This document shows positions 46,445 through 55,385 of a stretch of DNA of 64,000 nt, in pieces (position 1 is the first letter of the stretch; the number at the start of each line of letters is the position of its first letter). Origin of the DNA: Bacteroidota bacterium (GTDB lineage Bacteria; Bacteroidota; Bacteroidia; Bacteroidales; Prolixibacteraceae). The DNA is taken from NCBI GenBank assembly GCA_030698405.1, contig JAUYMU010000128.1, positions 1-64,000 of the forward strand, written 5' to 3'. The notes below the pieces were generated by a model. That model made no database searches and was not told the origin of the DNA. It saw only the letters and a list, made by a program, of their open reading frames with translations. Position numbers and translations under genes: made by a program.

Positions 46445-49207
46445 TTATTTATTGTCTATAAATGAATGAATTAGCTTCTCTATCCAAATGATTGGGAAAA
46501 TTAAGAAACCAGCACCAACCGCCAATAAAATATCTTTTGATCCGAGTGCTGTTGTACCAAAAACTTGCTGGAAAAAAGGTGTATAAATAAATAGTGCTTG
46601 TAATGCCAAAATTGAAGCTATTCCAATAAAAACAATATGATTGCTGAAGAACCCGATTTTAAATACAGAATCTTTGAGTGAACGGCAGTTGATCATGTAA
46701 AATATTTGAAACATGATGACAAAGGTTACAGCAATTGTTTGGGCTTTTGGTAGTGCTTCAATTGATGAAACACCATTTGATAAAGCACTGTTATACTCCC
46801 AGTTAAATAATAAAATTGTGCCAATTGTCATTAAAACCGAGACAAAGAAAACCCGAAATATTATAAACCAGCTGAATAGAGGTTCTTCAGGTTTTCTTGG
46901 TGGCCTGTTCATCACATTGGGCTCTTTAACTTCGAAGGCCAACGGTATGGCCAGAGCAATTGCAGCTACCAGGTTGATCCACAACAATTGCGTTGGAAGC
47001 ATTGGTAACAGCAACTCTTTTGTGATCGGGTTAAAAGGGAAAAACATGATCCCGTAAATAAGAATAAATGCTAATCCTAAGTTTGTTGGGAGTAAGAATG
47101 CCAACGATTTCAGTAAGTTGTCATACACTCTTCTACCTTCTTCTACTGCAGCGCTAATGCTTGAAAAGTTATCGTCGGCAAGCACAATGTCAGCCGACTC
47201 TTTTGAAACAGATGTACCAGTAATGCCCATTGCCACGCCAATATTTGATTGTTTGAGCGAAGGGGCGTCATTCACACCATCGCCGGTCATGGCCACAATC
47301 TGATTATTTTTCTGTAATGCTTTAACCAACCTGAGTTTATGCTCCGGAGCAACCCGTGCAAAAATATTGGTGCTGTTTACTGTTATGGCCAATGTTTCAT
47401 CGTCCATTGTTGCCAATTCAACTCCCGTAACCACATCGCCTTTGTCCGATAAACCTATGTCTATTCCAATGGCACGGGCTGTTGCTTTGTGGTCACCTGT
47501 GATCATTTTAACCACAATTCCTGCTTCATGGCATCTTTTGATGGCTTCAATCGCTTCTGTGCGCGGTGGATCAATCATGCCAATTAAGCCTACAAATTGA
47601 AAACCGGTTTGCGTTTGTTCTTCGGTTAATTCCAACTCATCGCCACCCGCCCACTCTTTTTGAGCAACAGCCAATACGCGCATTCCCTTGCCTCCCAAAT
47701 GCTCAATCTGCATCTGAATTTGTGAAGTTTCAAGTGGAAATCCACCAAGGTGTATCGAGCACCGCTTTATAATCACTTCGGGTGCTCCCTTAATAATGAT
47801 AAGCGGGTTTGTATTGCCGACCAGTGCAGCCATGTATTGCATCTCAGAATCGAAAGGAATCACGTCTTTTCTAGGATACAACAGATGTAAATTGTCGGTA
47901 TCGAATTTGGCTTTTGCAGCAGCCACAATTAAGGCAACCTCTGTTGGATCACCCGTAATGCTGAAGTTAGCTCCTTCAGTTTTAATGGTGGCATCGCTGC
48001 ACAATACCGCATTTATCAGAAGTGTTTGAATTTCATTAGGAATCTCGTCCATTTTTAATCCGTTCAACATGAACACCCCATTAGGGTTGTATCCTACACC
48101 TGTCAATTGAACCTGACCCTGTGCTGTCCACAGTTCGTTAACAGTCATTTCGTTTCGTGTCAGAGTTCCTGTTTTATCAGAACAAATAACAGTTGTACTT
48201 CCCAAGGTTTCTACTGCAGGAAGTTTGCGTATGATTGCTTTCCGTTTGGCCATGCGTTGCACTCCAATAGCCAGGGCAATGGTTACAACCGCCGGAAGCC
48301 CTTCGGGGATTGCCCCAACAGCCAAAGCGATGGCAAAAATCAAACTGTCTTTCAATGCCAGCGTCAACGCAATTCCATGTCCGGTTGCCCGAATGGTTCC
48401 AACAACCATAATAACAAGGGTTATGGCAATAATCCCAATGGTTAAATATTTACCAATGACGGCAAGTTTTTGTGTTAATGGTGTTTCCAAATCGGTAGTT
48501 TCACTTAGCATATCCGATATCTTACCAAGTTCTGTGTTCATTCCCGTTGTGACCACTACGGCAATAGCCGTTCCCGATGTAATTAAAGTGCCACTATAAA
48601 CCATACATTTCCGATCTCCAAGAACGGCATCTGGTTCTACAAAATTGGTTGACTTCTGCGCAGGTAGTGATTCTCCGGTCAGTGCAGCTTCTTCAACTGT
48701 CAGGTTCTTTTGTTGGATTAACCGCATATCTGCAGGCACACGGTCGCCGGCTGCCATTTGCACAATATCGCCCGGCACAATTTCTGAAACGGGCATCATA
48801 ATATACTTGCCATCGCGCAATACAGTCGCATTTTCCGGCACCATATCACTTAAGGCTTCAATCGCTTTTCCTGCTTTGTATTCCTGAATAAAGCCAATAA
48901 TAGTATTGACAACCACAACAGATAGAACCACCAATCCGTCGGTAATTTTGCCCAGCAAAGTCGCCAAAGTACTTGAGCCCAAAAGCACCCATATTAATGG
49001 GTTATTGATTTGCCTCCACAGTAGTTTAAGTACACCATCGCCTTTTTTCTTGATGATTTGGTTCATTCCAAATTTTGAAAGACGCTTTTTTGCTTCAGCT
49101 GATGTTAATCCATTTTGAGAACTTTCAATTATCTCAAGCACATGTCCGTATTCTGCCGCGTGCCAATGGACCATTTCTTCCCCACTATATTTCATTTTAT
49201 ATTTCAT
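46445..49207 (-). CDS. P2-type cation-transporting ATPase, ion uncertain
   Basis: 920 residues. The actuator has A-L-T-G-E-S-L-P, the phosphorylation site is C-S-D-K-T-G-T-L-T, the nucleotide site has the K-G-A-P-E segment, and the hinge has M-T-G-D-G-V-N-D-A-P. TM4 keeps the A-I-P-E-G-L-P core used for cation binding by SERCA-type pumps. TM6 reads W-I-N-L-V-A-A-I-A-L, so the N-x-x-T-D pair that binds Ca2+ in SERCA is replaced. It is therefore a P2-type pump whose ion may be Ca2+, Na+ or another cation. It is followed by the zinc-ribbon gene. Confidence 0.85.
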   Translation of the reverse strand: MKYKMKYSGEEMVHWHAAEYGHVLEIIESSQNGLTSAEAKKRLSKFGMNQIIKKKGDGVLKLLWRQINNPLIWVLLGSSTLATLLGKITDGLVVLSVVVVNTIIGFIQEYKAGKAIEALSDMVPENATVLRDGKYIMMPVSEIVPGDIVQMAAGDRVPADMRLIQQKNLTVEEAALTGESLPAQKSTNFVEPDAVLGDRKCMVYSGTLITSGTAIAVVVTTGMNTELGKISDMLSETTDLETPLTQKLAVIGKYLTIGIIAITLVIMVVGTIRATGHGIALTLALKDSLIFAIALAVGAIPEGLPAVVTIALAIGVQRMAKRKAIIRKLPAVETLGSTTVICSDKTGTLTRNEMTVNELWTAQGQVQLTGVGYNPNGVFMLNGLKMDEIPNEIQTLLINAVLCSDATIKTEGANFSITGDPTEVALIVAAAKAKFDTDNLHLLYPRKDVIPFDSEMQYMAALVGNTNPLIIIKGAPEVIIKRCSIHLGGFPLETSQIQMQIEHLGGKGMRVLAVAQKEWAGGDELELTEEQTQTGFQFVGLIGMIDPPRTEAIEAIKRCHEAGIVVKMITGDHKATARAIGIDIGLSDKGDVVTGVELATMDDETLAITVNSTNIFARVAPEHKLRLVKALQKNNQIVAMTGDGVNDAPSLKQSNIGVAMGITGTSVSKESADIVLADDNFSSISAAVEEGRRVYDNLLKSLAFLLPTNLGLAFILIYGIMFFPFNPITKELLLPMLPTQLLWINLVAAIALAIPLAFEVKEPNVMNRPPRKPEEPLFSWFIIFRVFFVSVLMTIGTILLFNWEYNSALSNGVSSIEALPKAQTIAVTFVIMFQIFYMINCRSLKDSVFKIGFFSNHIVFIGIASILALQALFIYTPFFQQVFGTTALGSKDILLAVGAGFLIFPIIWIEKLIHSFIDNK

Positions 49208-49282
49208 TTTTAACTATTTATATTGCTGTATATAAATGTATTAGGTATTTTACCAATCGTTGTAATCTGGAACCAAAATAAA

Positions 49283-49737
49283 CTATAATACTTTAATTGC
49301 CATAACAATCATAGCAATACATGCAGTTATTGCTATGGCAACATATTTCTTATTAAACTCAAACAGTTTCTTTACTTCCGGACCTATTTTTTTTATCAGG
49401 AATGAGAAAAAATAAAAATATTAATATCAAATGCTCCGGAAGAAATCGAAAATATCTTGTAAGGAACCGGAATAAATGGGGCTAAAAATAAAATGCCCAA
49501 GCCCCATTTGTTGAATTGAATATGAATTGATTGGTAAACAGCCTCGGTAAATCCCGGGATATTTTCAAACACGAATCTGGCAAGACCTGTAAATTCTCCG
49601 CTCGCATCAATCCATACAAAATGACCAATTGAATATCCTGCCAAACCGCCGGTTAATGTTCCCAGAGTTGCATTGTCAGCCGGTAATAGTATTACAAAGG
49701 TAATAAACCCGGCCCAAACATATCCATCAATAACCAT
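49283..49737 (-). pseudogene. Broken VTT/YqaA-like membrane protein gene
   Basis: The first frame (49737-49396) gives 113 residues: A-G-Y-S-I-G-H-F-V-W, and F-L-A-P-F-I-P-V-P-Y-K-I-F with the family Pro-x-Pro turn. It ends abruptly in F-S-H-S. A second frame, read from about 49400 to the stop at 49283, continues as F-L-I-K-K-I-G-P-E-V-K-K and a last transmembrane helix, A-I-A-I-T-A-C-I-A-M-I-V-M. A frameshift/deletion in a T-rich run joins them, and about 15-20 residues are missing. The N-terminal helix of the family is also missing. A complete relative lies at 20317-20904. Confidence 0.7.
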
Positions 49738-49824
49738 AATCCAACTTTTTAAGTATCTAATTAATTTGTGAGAAACTTCCTGTTAACTGAATATATATCT
49801 CAAATTCAGAGTTCAATAATTTCT

Positions 49825-50175
49825 TTAGGACGCTGATCCCCTCCATAATTTGTCCAAAAATTCGGTTATGAATTTTAAAATACCCTGTACACCGTTTTGG
49901 TTGATGTAATCAAATAGTTTTATTAATAGTGGCAACAAAATCAGGATCAGTGCTATAATAATTAGCAACAGTATAATGGCAGCAGTGATTAAAAATATTT
50001 TCAGTTTTTTATTATTCCGTATTTTTTCAAGAATAAAGCTGATTTTATCATTGCTGTCGTACCCGCGATTGGTATTTCCAGAGTATATTGGGCCCCTGTA
50101 TTCATCCTGAAAGCTGCGATTTTTGTAATTGTCTGAATTTCTGCGGTTATAATTAATAAAGTCGTCGAATTTCAT
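49825..50175 (-). CDS. Small single-pass membrane protein of unknown function
   Basis: 116 residues. A polar, Asn/Arg/Tyr-rich N-terminal part (1-50) is followed by a strong transmembrane segment (~60-85, Ile/Leu-rich) and an amphipathic tail that ends with L-D-K-L-W. No family recognised. It overlaps the 3' end of the next upstream small gene (50153-50356), suggesting co-translation, and lies before the broken VTT gene. Membrane protein of unknown role. Confidence 0.6.
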   Translation of the reverse strand: MKFDDFINYNRRNSDNYKNRSFQDEYRGPIYSGNTNRGYDSNDKISFILEKIRNNKKLKIFLITAAIILLLIIIALILILLPLLIKLFDYINQNGVQGILKFITEFLDKLWRGSAS

Positions 50176-50356
50176 TTTGTTGTAATAGTAGAGATTTTAA
50201 ATTCATTGCTGTGTCCGATGTTGATTTTCCGGCTGAAACAGAACTGTTTTTGTATAGAAAATCATACTGTAAGATCTGTGGAGTTTCAAGATTGGTATAG
50301 TACTGCCACGTATGAAGAGCAACGCCATTCAATAAATATAGCCCGATGCATATCAA
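50153..50356 (-). CDS. Possible short membrane-anchored protein
   Basis: 67 residues if read from a TTG at 50356. The stretch I-C-I-G-L-Y-L-L-N-G-V-A-L-H is one hydrophobic helix, and the frame is open further upstream with Arg/Lys residues just before it (I-I-R-N-K-R-L-A-L). That would make a good N-terminal anchor, but no ATG lies there. It overlaps the following gene by 23 nt. Low confidence; it could also be part of a decayed gene. Confidence 0.35.
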   Translation of the reverse strand: MICIGLYLLNGVALHTWQYYTNLETPQILQYDFLYKNSSVSAGKSTSDTAMNLKSLLLQQNEIRRLY

Positions 50357-50388
50357 GGCTAACCGTTTATTCCGTATGATTCAAGGTT

Positions 50389-50703
50389 TTAAGTCCTGAA
50401 GAAGGACTTTTGCGGCGGTTGCCAGTTTGAAAAGGAAAATATATGTCCAAGAAACGGATTGTTCGGAATAGGCAAGCAATAAAGTCGTTCGGCTATCCAA
50501 AATGTTTGACAAGTTTGACTCATGTGGTCATCGTCAAAAGCATCAGAATCTAAACTTACAAAATGGTCAGTACAATTCATATTTCCAGAAAGTTCTACAC
50601 TATAGGCTGGAGAATCGCATTCAGAATATACTTCAGGCCCAGGGCAAAAAAGTACTGTTATCAGAAATAGAAGCCGGAATAATATATTTTTTGTCTCTTT
50701 CAT
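50389..50703 (-). CDS. Small secreted Cys-containing protein of unknown function
   Basis: 104 residues from the ATG at 50703 (an in-frame start three codons earlier is possible). The N-terminus is a signal peptide, R-L-L-F-L-I-T-V-L-F-C, with cleavage near E-V-Y-S. The mature part has Cys pairs and an acidic Asp-rich stretch (S-D-A-F-D-D-D). It ends with S-F-F-R-T, followed by the small membrane genes on the same strand. No family recognised. Confidence 0.55.
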   Translation of the reverse strand: MKETKNILFRLLFLITVLFCPGPEVYSECDSPAYSVELSGNMNCTDHFVSLDSDAFDDDHMSQTCQTFWIAERLYCLPIPNNPFLGHIFSFSNWQPPQKSFFRT

Positions 50704-50788
50704 TCGTGTCAAAAGTAAAAATATGCTGAGAATAAAAAAAATCAGGGTGTTAAGTTTAGTTAATACCTATATTAAATTTCATGCAATT

Positions 50789-51403
50789 TTAGTTTCTGAT
50801 CAGCCGGATAAATTCTTCCCTCGTAGCAACCCGTTCGAAAGCGCCGGTAAAGTCGGAAGTCGTGGTGGTTGAATTCTGTTTCTGAACGCCGCGCATTTGC
50901 ATGCATAAATGTTGCGCTTCAATAACAACTGCAACTCCCAGCGGATTTAGCGTATTCTGAATGCATTCTTTTATTTGAGTGGTCAATCGTTCCTGAACCT
51001 GAAGCCGGCGGGCATAAGCATCAACCACACGGGCAATTTTGCTGAGCCCGGTGATGTAACCATTGGGAATGTATCCGATATGCGCCTTGCCAATAAAAGG
51101 TAACATGTGATGTTCGCACATCGAATAAATTTCGATATCCTTTACGATTACCATTTGCCGGTAATCTTCCTTAAACATGGCCGATCTCAAAATTTCTTCC
51201 GGATCCTGATCGTAGCCCTGAAGCAGGAATTGCATGGATTTGGCAACGCGCAAGGGTGTGCGTTGTAAGCCCTCACGGTCTGCGTTTTCGCCCAATAGTT
51301 CGAGGATATTCCTGTAATGTTCGCTTAGTTTTTCAGTCGTCTCCGGATCATATTTTTCTACCTTCCGGTAGCTTCCGTCTTTTCCGTTCAGTGTAAATTC
51401 CAT
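50789..51403 (-). CDS. folE: GTP cyclohydrolase I
   Basis: 204 residues. Zinc ligands are the Cys in [10 protein letters not shown] and the Cys in H-L-C-M-Q-M-R-G; the catalytic His residues are in the same segments. [15 protein letters not shown] and [10 protein letters not shown] match the signature. It makes dihydroneopterin triphosphate for folate. It is single, with no folate gene adjacent (pabB/pabC lie 20 kb away). The start at 51403 keeps a normal N-terminal extension. Confidence 0.96.
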   Translation of the reverse strand: MEFTLNGKDGSYRKVEKYDPETTEKLSEHYRNILELLGENADREGLQRTPLRVAKSMQFLLQGYDQDPEEILRSAMFKEDYRQMVIVKDIEIYSMCEHHMLPFIGKAHIGYIPNGYITGLSKIARVVDAYARRLQVQERLTTQIKECIQNTLNPLGVAVVIEAQHLCMQMRGVQKQNSTTTTSDFTGAFERVATREEFIRLIRN

Positions 51404-51666
51404 TTTAAAATCCTTTCTATAAATAAACTGTACAGCTCACGCAACCACAAAGGTAACATGTTCAGTCTTACATGTAGCCTTGATGAAATATTTTGTGAAT
51501 ATCCTTAAATTTACCTCATGTCATTCAGTAAGTTAAAATGAATTGATTGAAATTGTAAATAAAAGTTAATTTTTTCATGTATTAAATACAATATTATACC
51601 AAAAATGAAGTTTGTAAATATGAAAACAATGTCGCAGAAACTGACCCACCTTAATGGAATGTGCTT

Positions 51667-52632
51667 ATGATTGTAGTTACAGGAGCAGCTGGTTTTATAG
51701 GAAGTTATGTTGTTGGGAAGCTCAACAGGGAAGGTTTTAAAGACATTGTTATGGTCGATAAATACGACGATCCCCTGAAGATATCCAATTACCAGTCGAA
51801 GACATACACAGAAATGGTTGACCGTGATCAGTTTTTTGACTGGTTAGCCACTCACGAAAAATTCGTTCAGATTATTATCCATCTGGGAGCTCGAACCGAC
51901 ACCATTGGTCAGGAACCTCAAATATACCAGCAACTTAATCTCGAATATTCCCAAAAGATATGGAACGCCTGCATTCAATATGGTTTGCCCTTGGTATATG
52001 CTTCTTCTGCATCAACTTATGGTGACGGACAACTGGGTTTCGACGACGATCATTCGCTTATTGCTGAATTGCAACCACTTAACTTATACGCACAATCGAA
52101 ACATGATTTTGATTGCTGGGCACTTCAACAGAAAAAGCAGCCTTCCTTTTGGTCGGGATTGAAATTTTTCAATGTATTTGGCCCGAATGAATACCACAAA
52201 GACCGCATGGCATCTGTCATACTTCAGGCTTACAATACAATTTCAGAAACAGGTAGAATGGATCTCTTCCGTTCGCATCATCCTGAATTTAAAGATGGTG
52301 AACAAGCCCGTGATTTTATTTATGTAGAAGATGTGGCCAAAGTGATCCTATATTTCATGCACCAGCGGAAAAATTCAGGAATTTACAATGTGGGTACAGG
52401 TGAAGCACGCACTTACCTGAGCCTGACGAAAGCTGTTTTTAAGTCGATGCAGCAGGACGAAAAGATTGGTTTTGTTGTTACTCCGGAAGATTTACGGGGC
52501 AAATATCAGTACTATACCTGCGCAAACATTCAGAAACTAAAAAGCATCGGCTACAGCGAACCATTTTTCAGCCTTGAAGAGGGAATTGACGATTATGTGA
52601 GCAACTATCTGAAAAAGGGAAGCTGCTATTAG
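51667..52632 (+). CDS. hldD: ADP-L-glycero-D-manno-heptose 6-epimerase-like extended SDR
   Basis: 321 residues from the ATG at 51667; a GTG two codons upstream is possible. The Rossmann motif is V-T-G-A-A-G-F-I-G-S near residue 4. H-L-G-A-R-T-D-T and the catalytic S-S-A-S-T-Y-G with Y-A-Q-S-K follow, then K-F-F-N-V-F-G-P-N-E-Y-H-K, all of which fit HldD. It interconverts the ADP-heptose epimers needed for the inner core of lipopolysaccharide. Other heptose genes are not in the window. A cluster of short repeats follows downstream. Confidence 0.85.
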   Translation: MIVVTGAAGFIGSYVVGKLNREGFKDIVMVDKYDDPLKISNYQSKTYTEMVDRDQFFDWLATHEKFVQIIIHLGARTDTIGQEPQIYQQLNLEYSQKIWNACIQYGLPLVYASSASTYGDGQLGFDDDHSLIAELQPLNLYAQSKHDFDCWALQQKKQPSFWSGLKFFNVFGPNEYHKDRMASVILQAYNTISETGRMDLFRSHHPEFKDGEQARDFIYVEDVAKVILYFMHQRKNSGIYNVGTGEARTYLSLTKAVFKSMQQDEKIGFVVTPEDLRGKYQYYTCANIQKLKSIGYSEPFFSLEEGIDDYVSNYLKKGSCY

Positions 52633-52660
52633 TAACTGAATATCATTGGTTTGACGACAT

Positions 52661-52776
52661 TAATTGTCATTGTTGGTCATTTACTTCGTGTCATTAATTG
52701 TATTTGCCATCGATATTGTGAATGAATTCTAAATGACAATTAAATGACAATTAAATGACTACAAATGACTACTGAC
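52661..52776. repeat. Cluster of phased GTCAT/ATGAC repeats
   Basis: On the right, ATGAC occurs four times (about 52733, 52744, 52755 and 52765) at 10-11-nt spacing. On the left, its complement GTCAT occurs three times (about 52666, 52676 and 52690). TAATTGTCAT (52661-52670) is the exact complement of ATGACAATTA (52733-52742 and 52744-52753). It lies between the ends of two convergent genes. It could be a binding array, a foldable 3' element, or simple duplication. Confidence 0.7.
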
Positions 52777-52807
52777 ATTTTTGCTATCCACAGTCAGAGA
52801 CTCCATT

Positions 52808-53572
52808 CTACCTCGTAAACACCCAATTATCCTCCTTCGAAAGCTGGTTGTTGAAGTAATACCCTTCCATATCAAAGGCTTTCATTTCCTCCGGATCGGA
52901 GATGTTGTTCCGGATGATAAAACGGCTCATCAATCCGCGGGCTCTTTTGGCAAAAAACGAAACCATCTGATATTTTCCGTCTTTATTCTCCTTAAACGCG
53001 GGTGTTATGATCCGGGCTTTTAGCTTTTTTGTGTCGATCGCGCTGAAATATTCATTGGAGGCCAGGTTTACCAAAACTGCCGGTTTTTCTTCTGACAATT
53101 CCTGATTCAATTTGGCAGTGATCTTTGTTTTCCAGAAATCATAAAGGTTCTTCTTTCTGGCAACAGAAATATTTGTTCCCATTTCCAGACGATATGGCTG
53201 AATCAGGTCCAGCGGTTTCAGCAGTCCGTAGGCTCCCGAAAGTATCCGAAGTTTTTGCTGAGCTGTTTCGAATTCGGTGGCCGAAAATGTTTCAGCTTTC
53301 AGTCCCTGATAAACATCTCCGTTGAACATCAACACTGCCTGCCACGAATTTTCATGAGTAAAAGGCAATGCCCATTCCTGAAAGCGCTGAAAGTTTAATT
53401 CAGCAAGTTTGGGAGAAATGCCCATCAATTCAGCCAATTGTGCCGGTTTTTTCTTTTTCAGGACTGAAACAACTTTTTCGGCTTCAGGCAAAAAATCAGC
53501 TGCCGTGTATTTTTCAAACTGAATAGGCGAGTGATCGTAAAGCGACTTGGCCGGTGAAACAACGATGATCAT
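52808..53572 (-). CDS. yaaA: YaaA-family peroxide stress protein (UPF0246)
   Basis: 254 residues, the family length. It starts M-I-I-V-V-S-P-A-K-S-L and includes F-N-G-D-V-Y-Q-G-L, L-S-G-A-Y-G-L-L-K-P-L-D, Y-R-L-E-M-G-T and S-F-F-A-K-R-A-R-G-L-M, all diagnostic of UPF0246/YaaA. In E. coli YaaA lowers intracellular free iron during peroxide stress and binds DNA. Convergent with hldD. No peroxide-response regulator is adjacent. Confidence 0.9.
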   Translation of the reverse strand: MIIVVSPAKSLYDHSPIQFEKYTAADFLPEAEKVVSVLKKKKPAQLAELMGISPKLAELNFQRFQEWALPFTHENSWQAVLMFNGDVYQGLKAETFSATEFETAQQKLRILSGAYGLLKPLDLIQPYRLEMGTNISVARKKNLYDFWKTKITAKLNQELSEEKPAVLVNLASNEYFSAIDTKKLKARIITPAFKENKDGKYQMVSFFAKRARGLMSRFIIRNNISDPEEMKAFDMEGYYFNNQLSKEDNWVFTR

Positions 53573-53675
53573 GACTGGGTTTTTAAATTTAGTTCAGGAA
53601 TGAAACAAAGAAAAGGAATAATGTGCAAGAAATCATCCTTCCCAGCATTTAGAGTCCAACTTTTGCTTGCTCAGG

Positions 53676-53861
53676 TTAGCAATAAACATTTGCACATGAA
53701 GCCACTGATAGCCGCTCAGTCAGGCACATTCGAATCAAGTGATGATCCCTGACCGACCCTGGTCTGGCGAACTTAGACGCGTAAGCAAGAATATAATAGG
53801 CCGGATTGCGTGTTACCGCATTGCCGTTGATGGTAATGGTGCCCAAAACCAGACTAATTAT
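53676..53861 (-). pseudogene. GH30 glycosidase C-terminal remnant with frameshift
   Basis: The minus-strand frame reads L-G-T-I-T-I-N-G-N then R-N-P-A-Y-Y-I and A-S-K-F-A-R-P-G-S-V-R (53748-53843). This is the C-terminal beta-domain phrase of GH30 enzymes. In the next frame it continues G-S-S-L-D-S-N-V-P-D, as expected after one base is lost or gained. Everything upstream is replaced by the GlpD-like gene. It is thus a truncated copy, separate from the intact GH30 gene at 57521-58999. It was probably left by a deletion that also affects the GlpD neighbour. Confidence 0.7.
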
Positions 53862-55200
53862 TCGCATAGTTTTTAATACTTTTGGATTCATCTGCATTAG
53901 AATTGGTTAATAAGTTAAGTAAATATCCTTGAGCCAGTTTATTGAATGTTTCCAGTTGTTCCTTTTCCCATTGTTTATCCTTGCCGTTATGTAGAGCAAG
54001 CAATGATACTGTCAATGGTGCAGCTTCCATTGCAGCCCTGGCATCCAGAAATAATAACCGTATCCTTCTTGCTAAAATATCTTCAACTGTCAAAACCATT
54101 TCATTCTCAATAATCCATAAGATTTCAGCTTTTGTATAAGGATACGATGCATGGATTTTTTCCGATAAAGAAGCATTTTCTTTCATCATTTGTGTTATGG
54201 CCGATGCATCAGTACCATAAACCGATAATTGAGTGTCATTTTGATTCTCTGACCATCCATGAATTTTTAAGTGTTTTGTTTCGCAGGGCATAAATTCCAA
54301 TCCAGATGCTTGTATGGCTTTGTTGATGATAAGTTTGGCCTTGCTTCTGTAGTTGACCCATTCTCCGCAGGTTACATGCACCAGGCCTGAAGGCAAAACT
54401 TTTACCATATAATCCTTTGGCAAATGTTTGTCTTCCACCAAATGAATTCCCTGTGACTGGGCAATTGTTTTTTCAGAATGACCTTCGGCCAATTGCAGCA
54501 ATTCATCTTCAAATACACCGGTGGCATTAATGACTACTTTTGCCTTGATTTCAATTTCTTTTCCGCCAATCTCATCTTTTGCTATTACACCTTTAATGGC
54601 TGCTCCTTTTTTTAGAAACCCGGTTACTCCACAATAATTAACAACTGTGGCGCCCTGCTCAATAGCCGTTTGAGCCAGGTTGACGGCTAACCTGTTGTAG
54701 TCAAACTCTCCGTTGAAGTATAAAACACCTCCATTAATATTGTTGACAATCAGATCAGGCAAATAACGTAAGGTTTGCTTTCTTGTAAGCATTTTCGTTT
54801 TTCCCGAACTTAATTCTCCTGAAAGAAATTCATACACCCATAAGCCAAATCCATAGAACCATTTATGCCACCATTTATAGCAGGGCATTACAAACGACAA
54901 TTTTTGACATAGATGAGGGGCATTTTGTAAAAGTCTGTTTCTTTCGGGTAATCCATCTTTCATCAAACGGATATTTCCCTGAGCCAAATAGCTGACACCA
55001 TCATGTACCAATTTGGCAGAGCGGCTTGATGTTCCTTTAGCAAAATCAGATTTTTCGAGCAGAAGTGTTTTAAATCCTCTGTTGGCTGCATCAACTGCAC
55101 ATCCCAGACCAGTTGTCCCGCCGCCGATGATGATGATATCATACTCTCTTTCATAACTGAGAATATACAACTGCTCTTCTCTGTTCATTTGCTTTTCCAT
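53854..55200 (-). CDS. Glycerol-3-phosphate dehydrogenase-like FAD protein with internal deletion
   Basis: 448 residues, short for GlpD (usually over 500). The FAD site I-I-I-I-G-G-G-T-T-G-L-G (~23-33), K-G-T-S-S-R-S-A-K-L-V-H and N-A-T-G-V-F are present. At residues ~258-266 the sequence jumps from G-I-H-L-V-E-D-K-H-L-P-K-D to V-L-P-S-G-L-V-H-V. In normal GlpD these are separated by about 90-100 residues that carry flavin/substrate contacts. Conserved motifs are altered too: L-V-H-D-G for the usual L-V-H-G-G, and T-C-G-E-W for T-G-G-K-W. The frame is intact, so either an inactive protein or a changed function is possible. Its 3' end overlaps a GH30 remnant. Confidence 0.75.
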   Translation of the reverse strand: MEKQMNREEQLYILSYEREYDIIIIGGGTTGLGCAVDAANRGFKTLLLEKSDFAKGTSSRSAKLVHDGVSYLAQGNIRLMKDGLPERNRLLQNAPHLCQKLSFVMPCYKWWHKWFYGFGLWVYEFLSGELSSGKTKMLTRKQTLRYLPDLIVNNINGGVLYFNGEFDYNRLAVNLAQTAIEQGATVVNYCGVTGFLKKGAAIKGVIAKDEIGGKEIEIKAKVVINATGVFEDELLQLAEGHSEKTIAQSQGIHLVEDKHLPKDYMVKVLPSGLVHVTCGEWVNYRSKAKLIINKAIQASGLEFMPCETKHLKIHGWSENQNDTQLSVYGTDASAITQMMKENASLSEKIHASYPYTKAEILWIIENEMVLTVEDILARRIRLLFLDARAAMEAAPLTVSLLALHNGKDKQWEKEQLETFNKLAQGYLLNLLTNSNADESKSIKNYANN

Positions 55201-55335
55201 ATTTTAACCGAAGTTCCGATAGTGAGCGCTCCCATGGATGTAGAACATCCGCCGGAGTGTGGGGAAAATAGTTGGGATCCGAGGCCAGGTTCCATTCAAT
55301 AAAAATAATGAATACTTGAAGTTGTAATTTATGAT

Positions 55336-55370
55336 AAAAAAGGCTGTGCGATTGTCGTACAGCCTTTTTT
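55336..55370 (-). terminator. Strong bidirectional terminator after the tandem-repeat T9SS gene
   Basis: AAAAAAGGCTGT pairs with ACAGCCTTTTTT (about 55336-55347 and 55359-55370), with T-runs on both strands. It lies 16 nt past the stop at 55386. Confidence 0.88.
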
Positions 55371-55385
55371 GTCAGCTTCAAGTGT

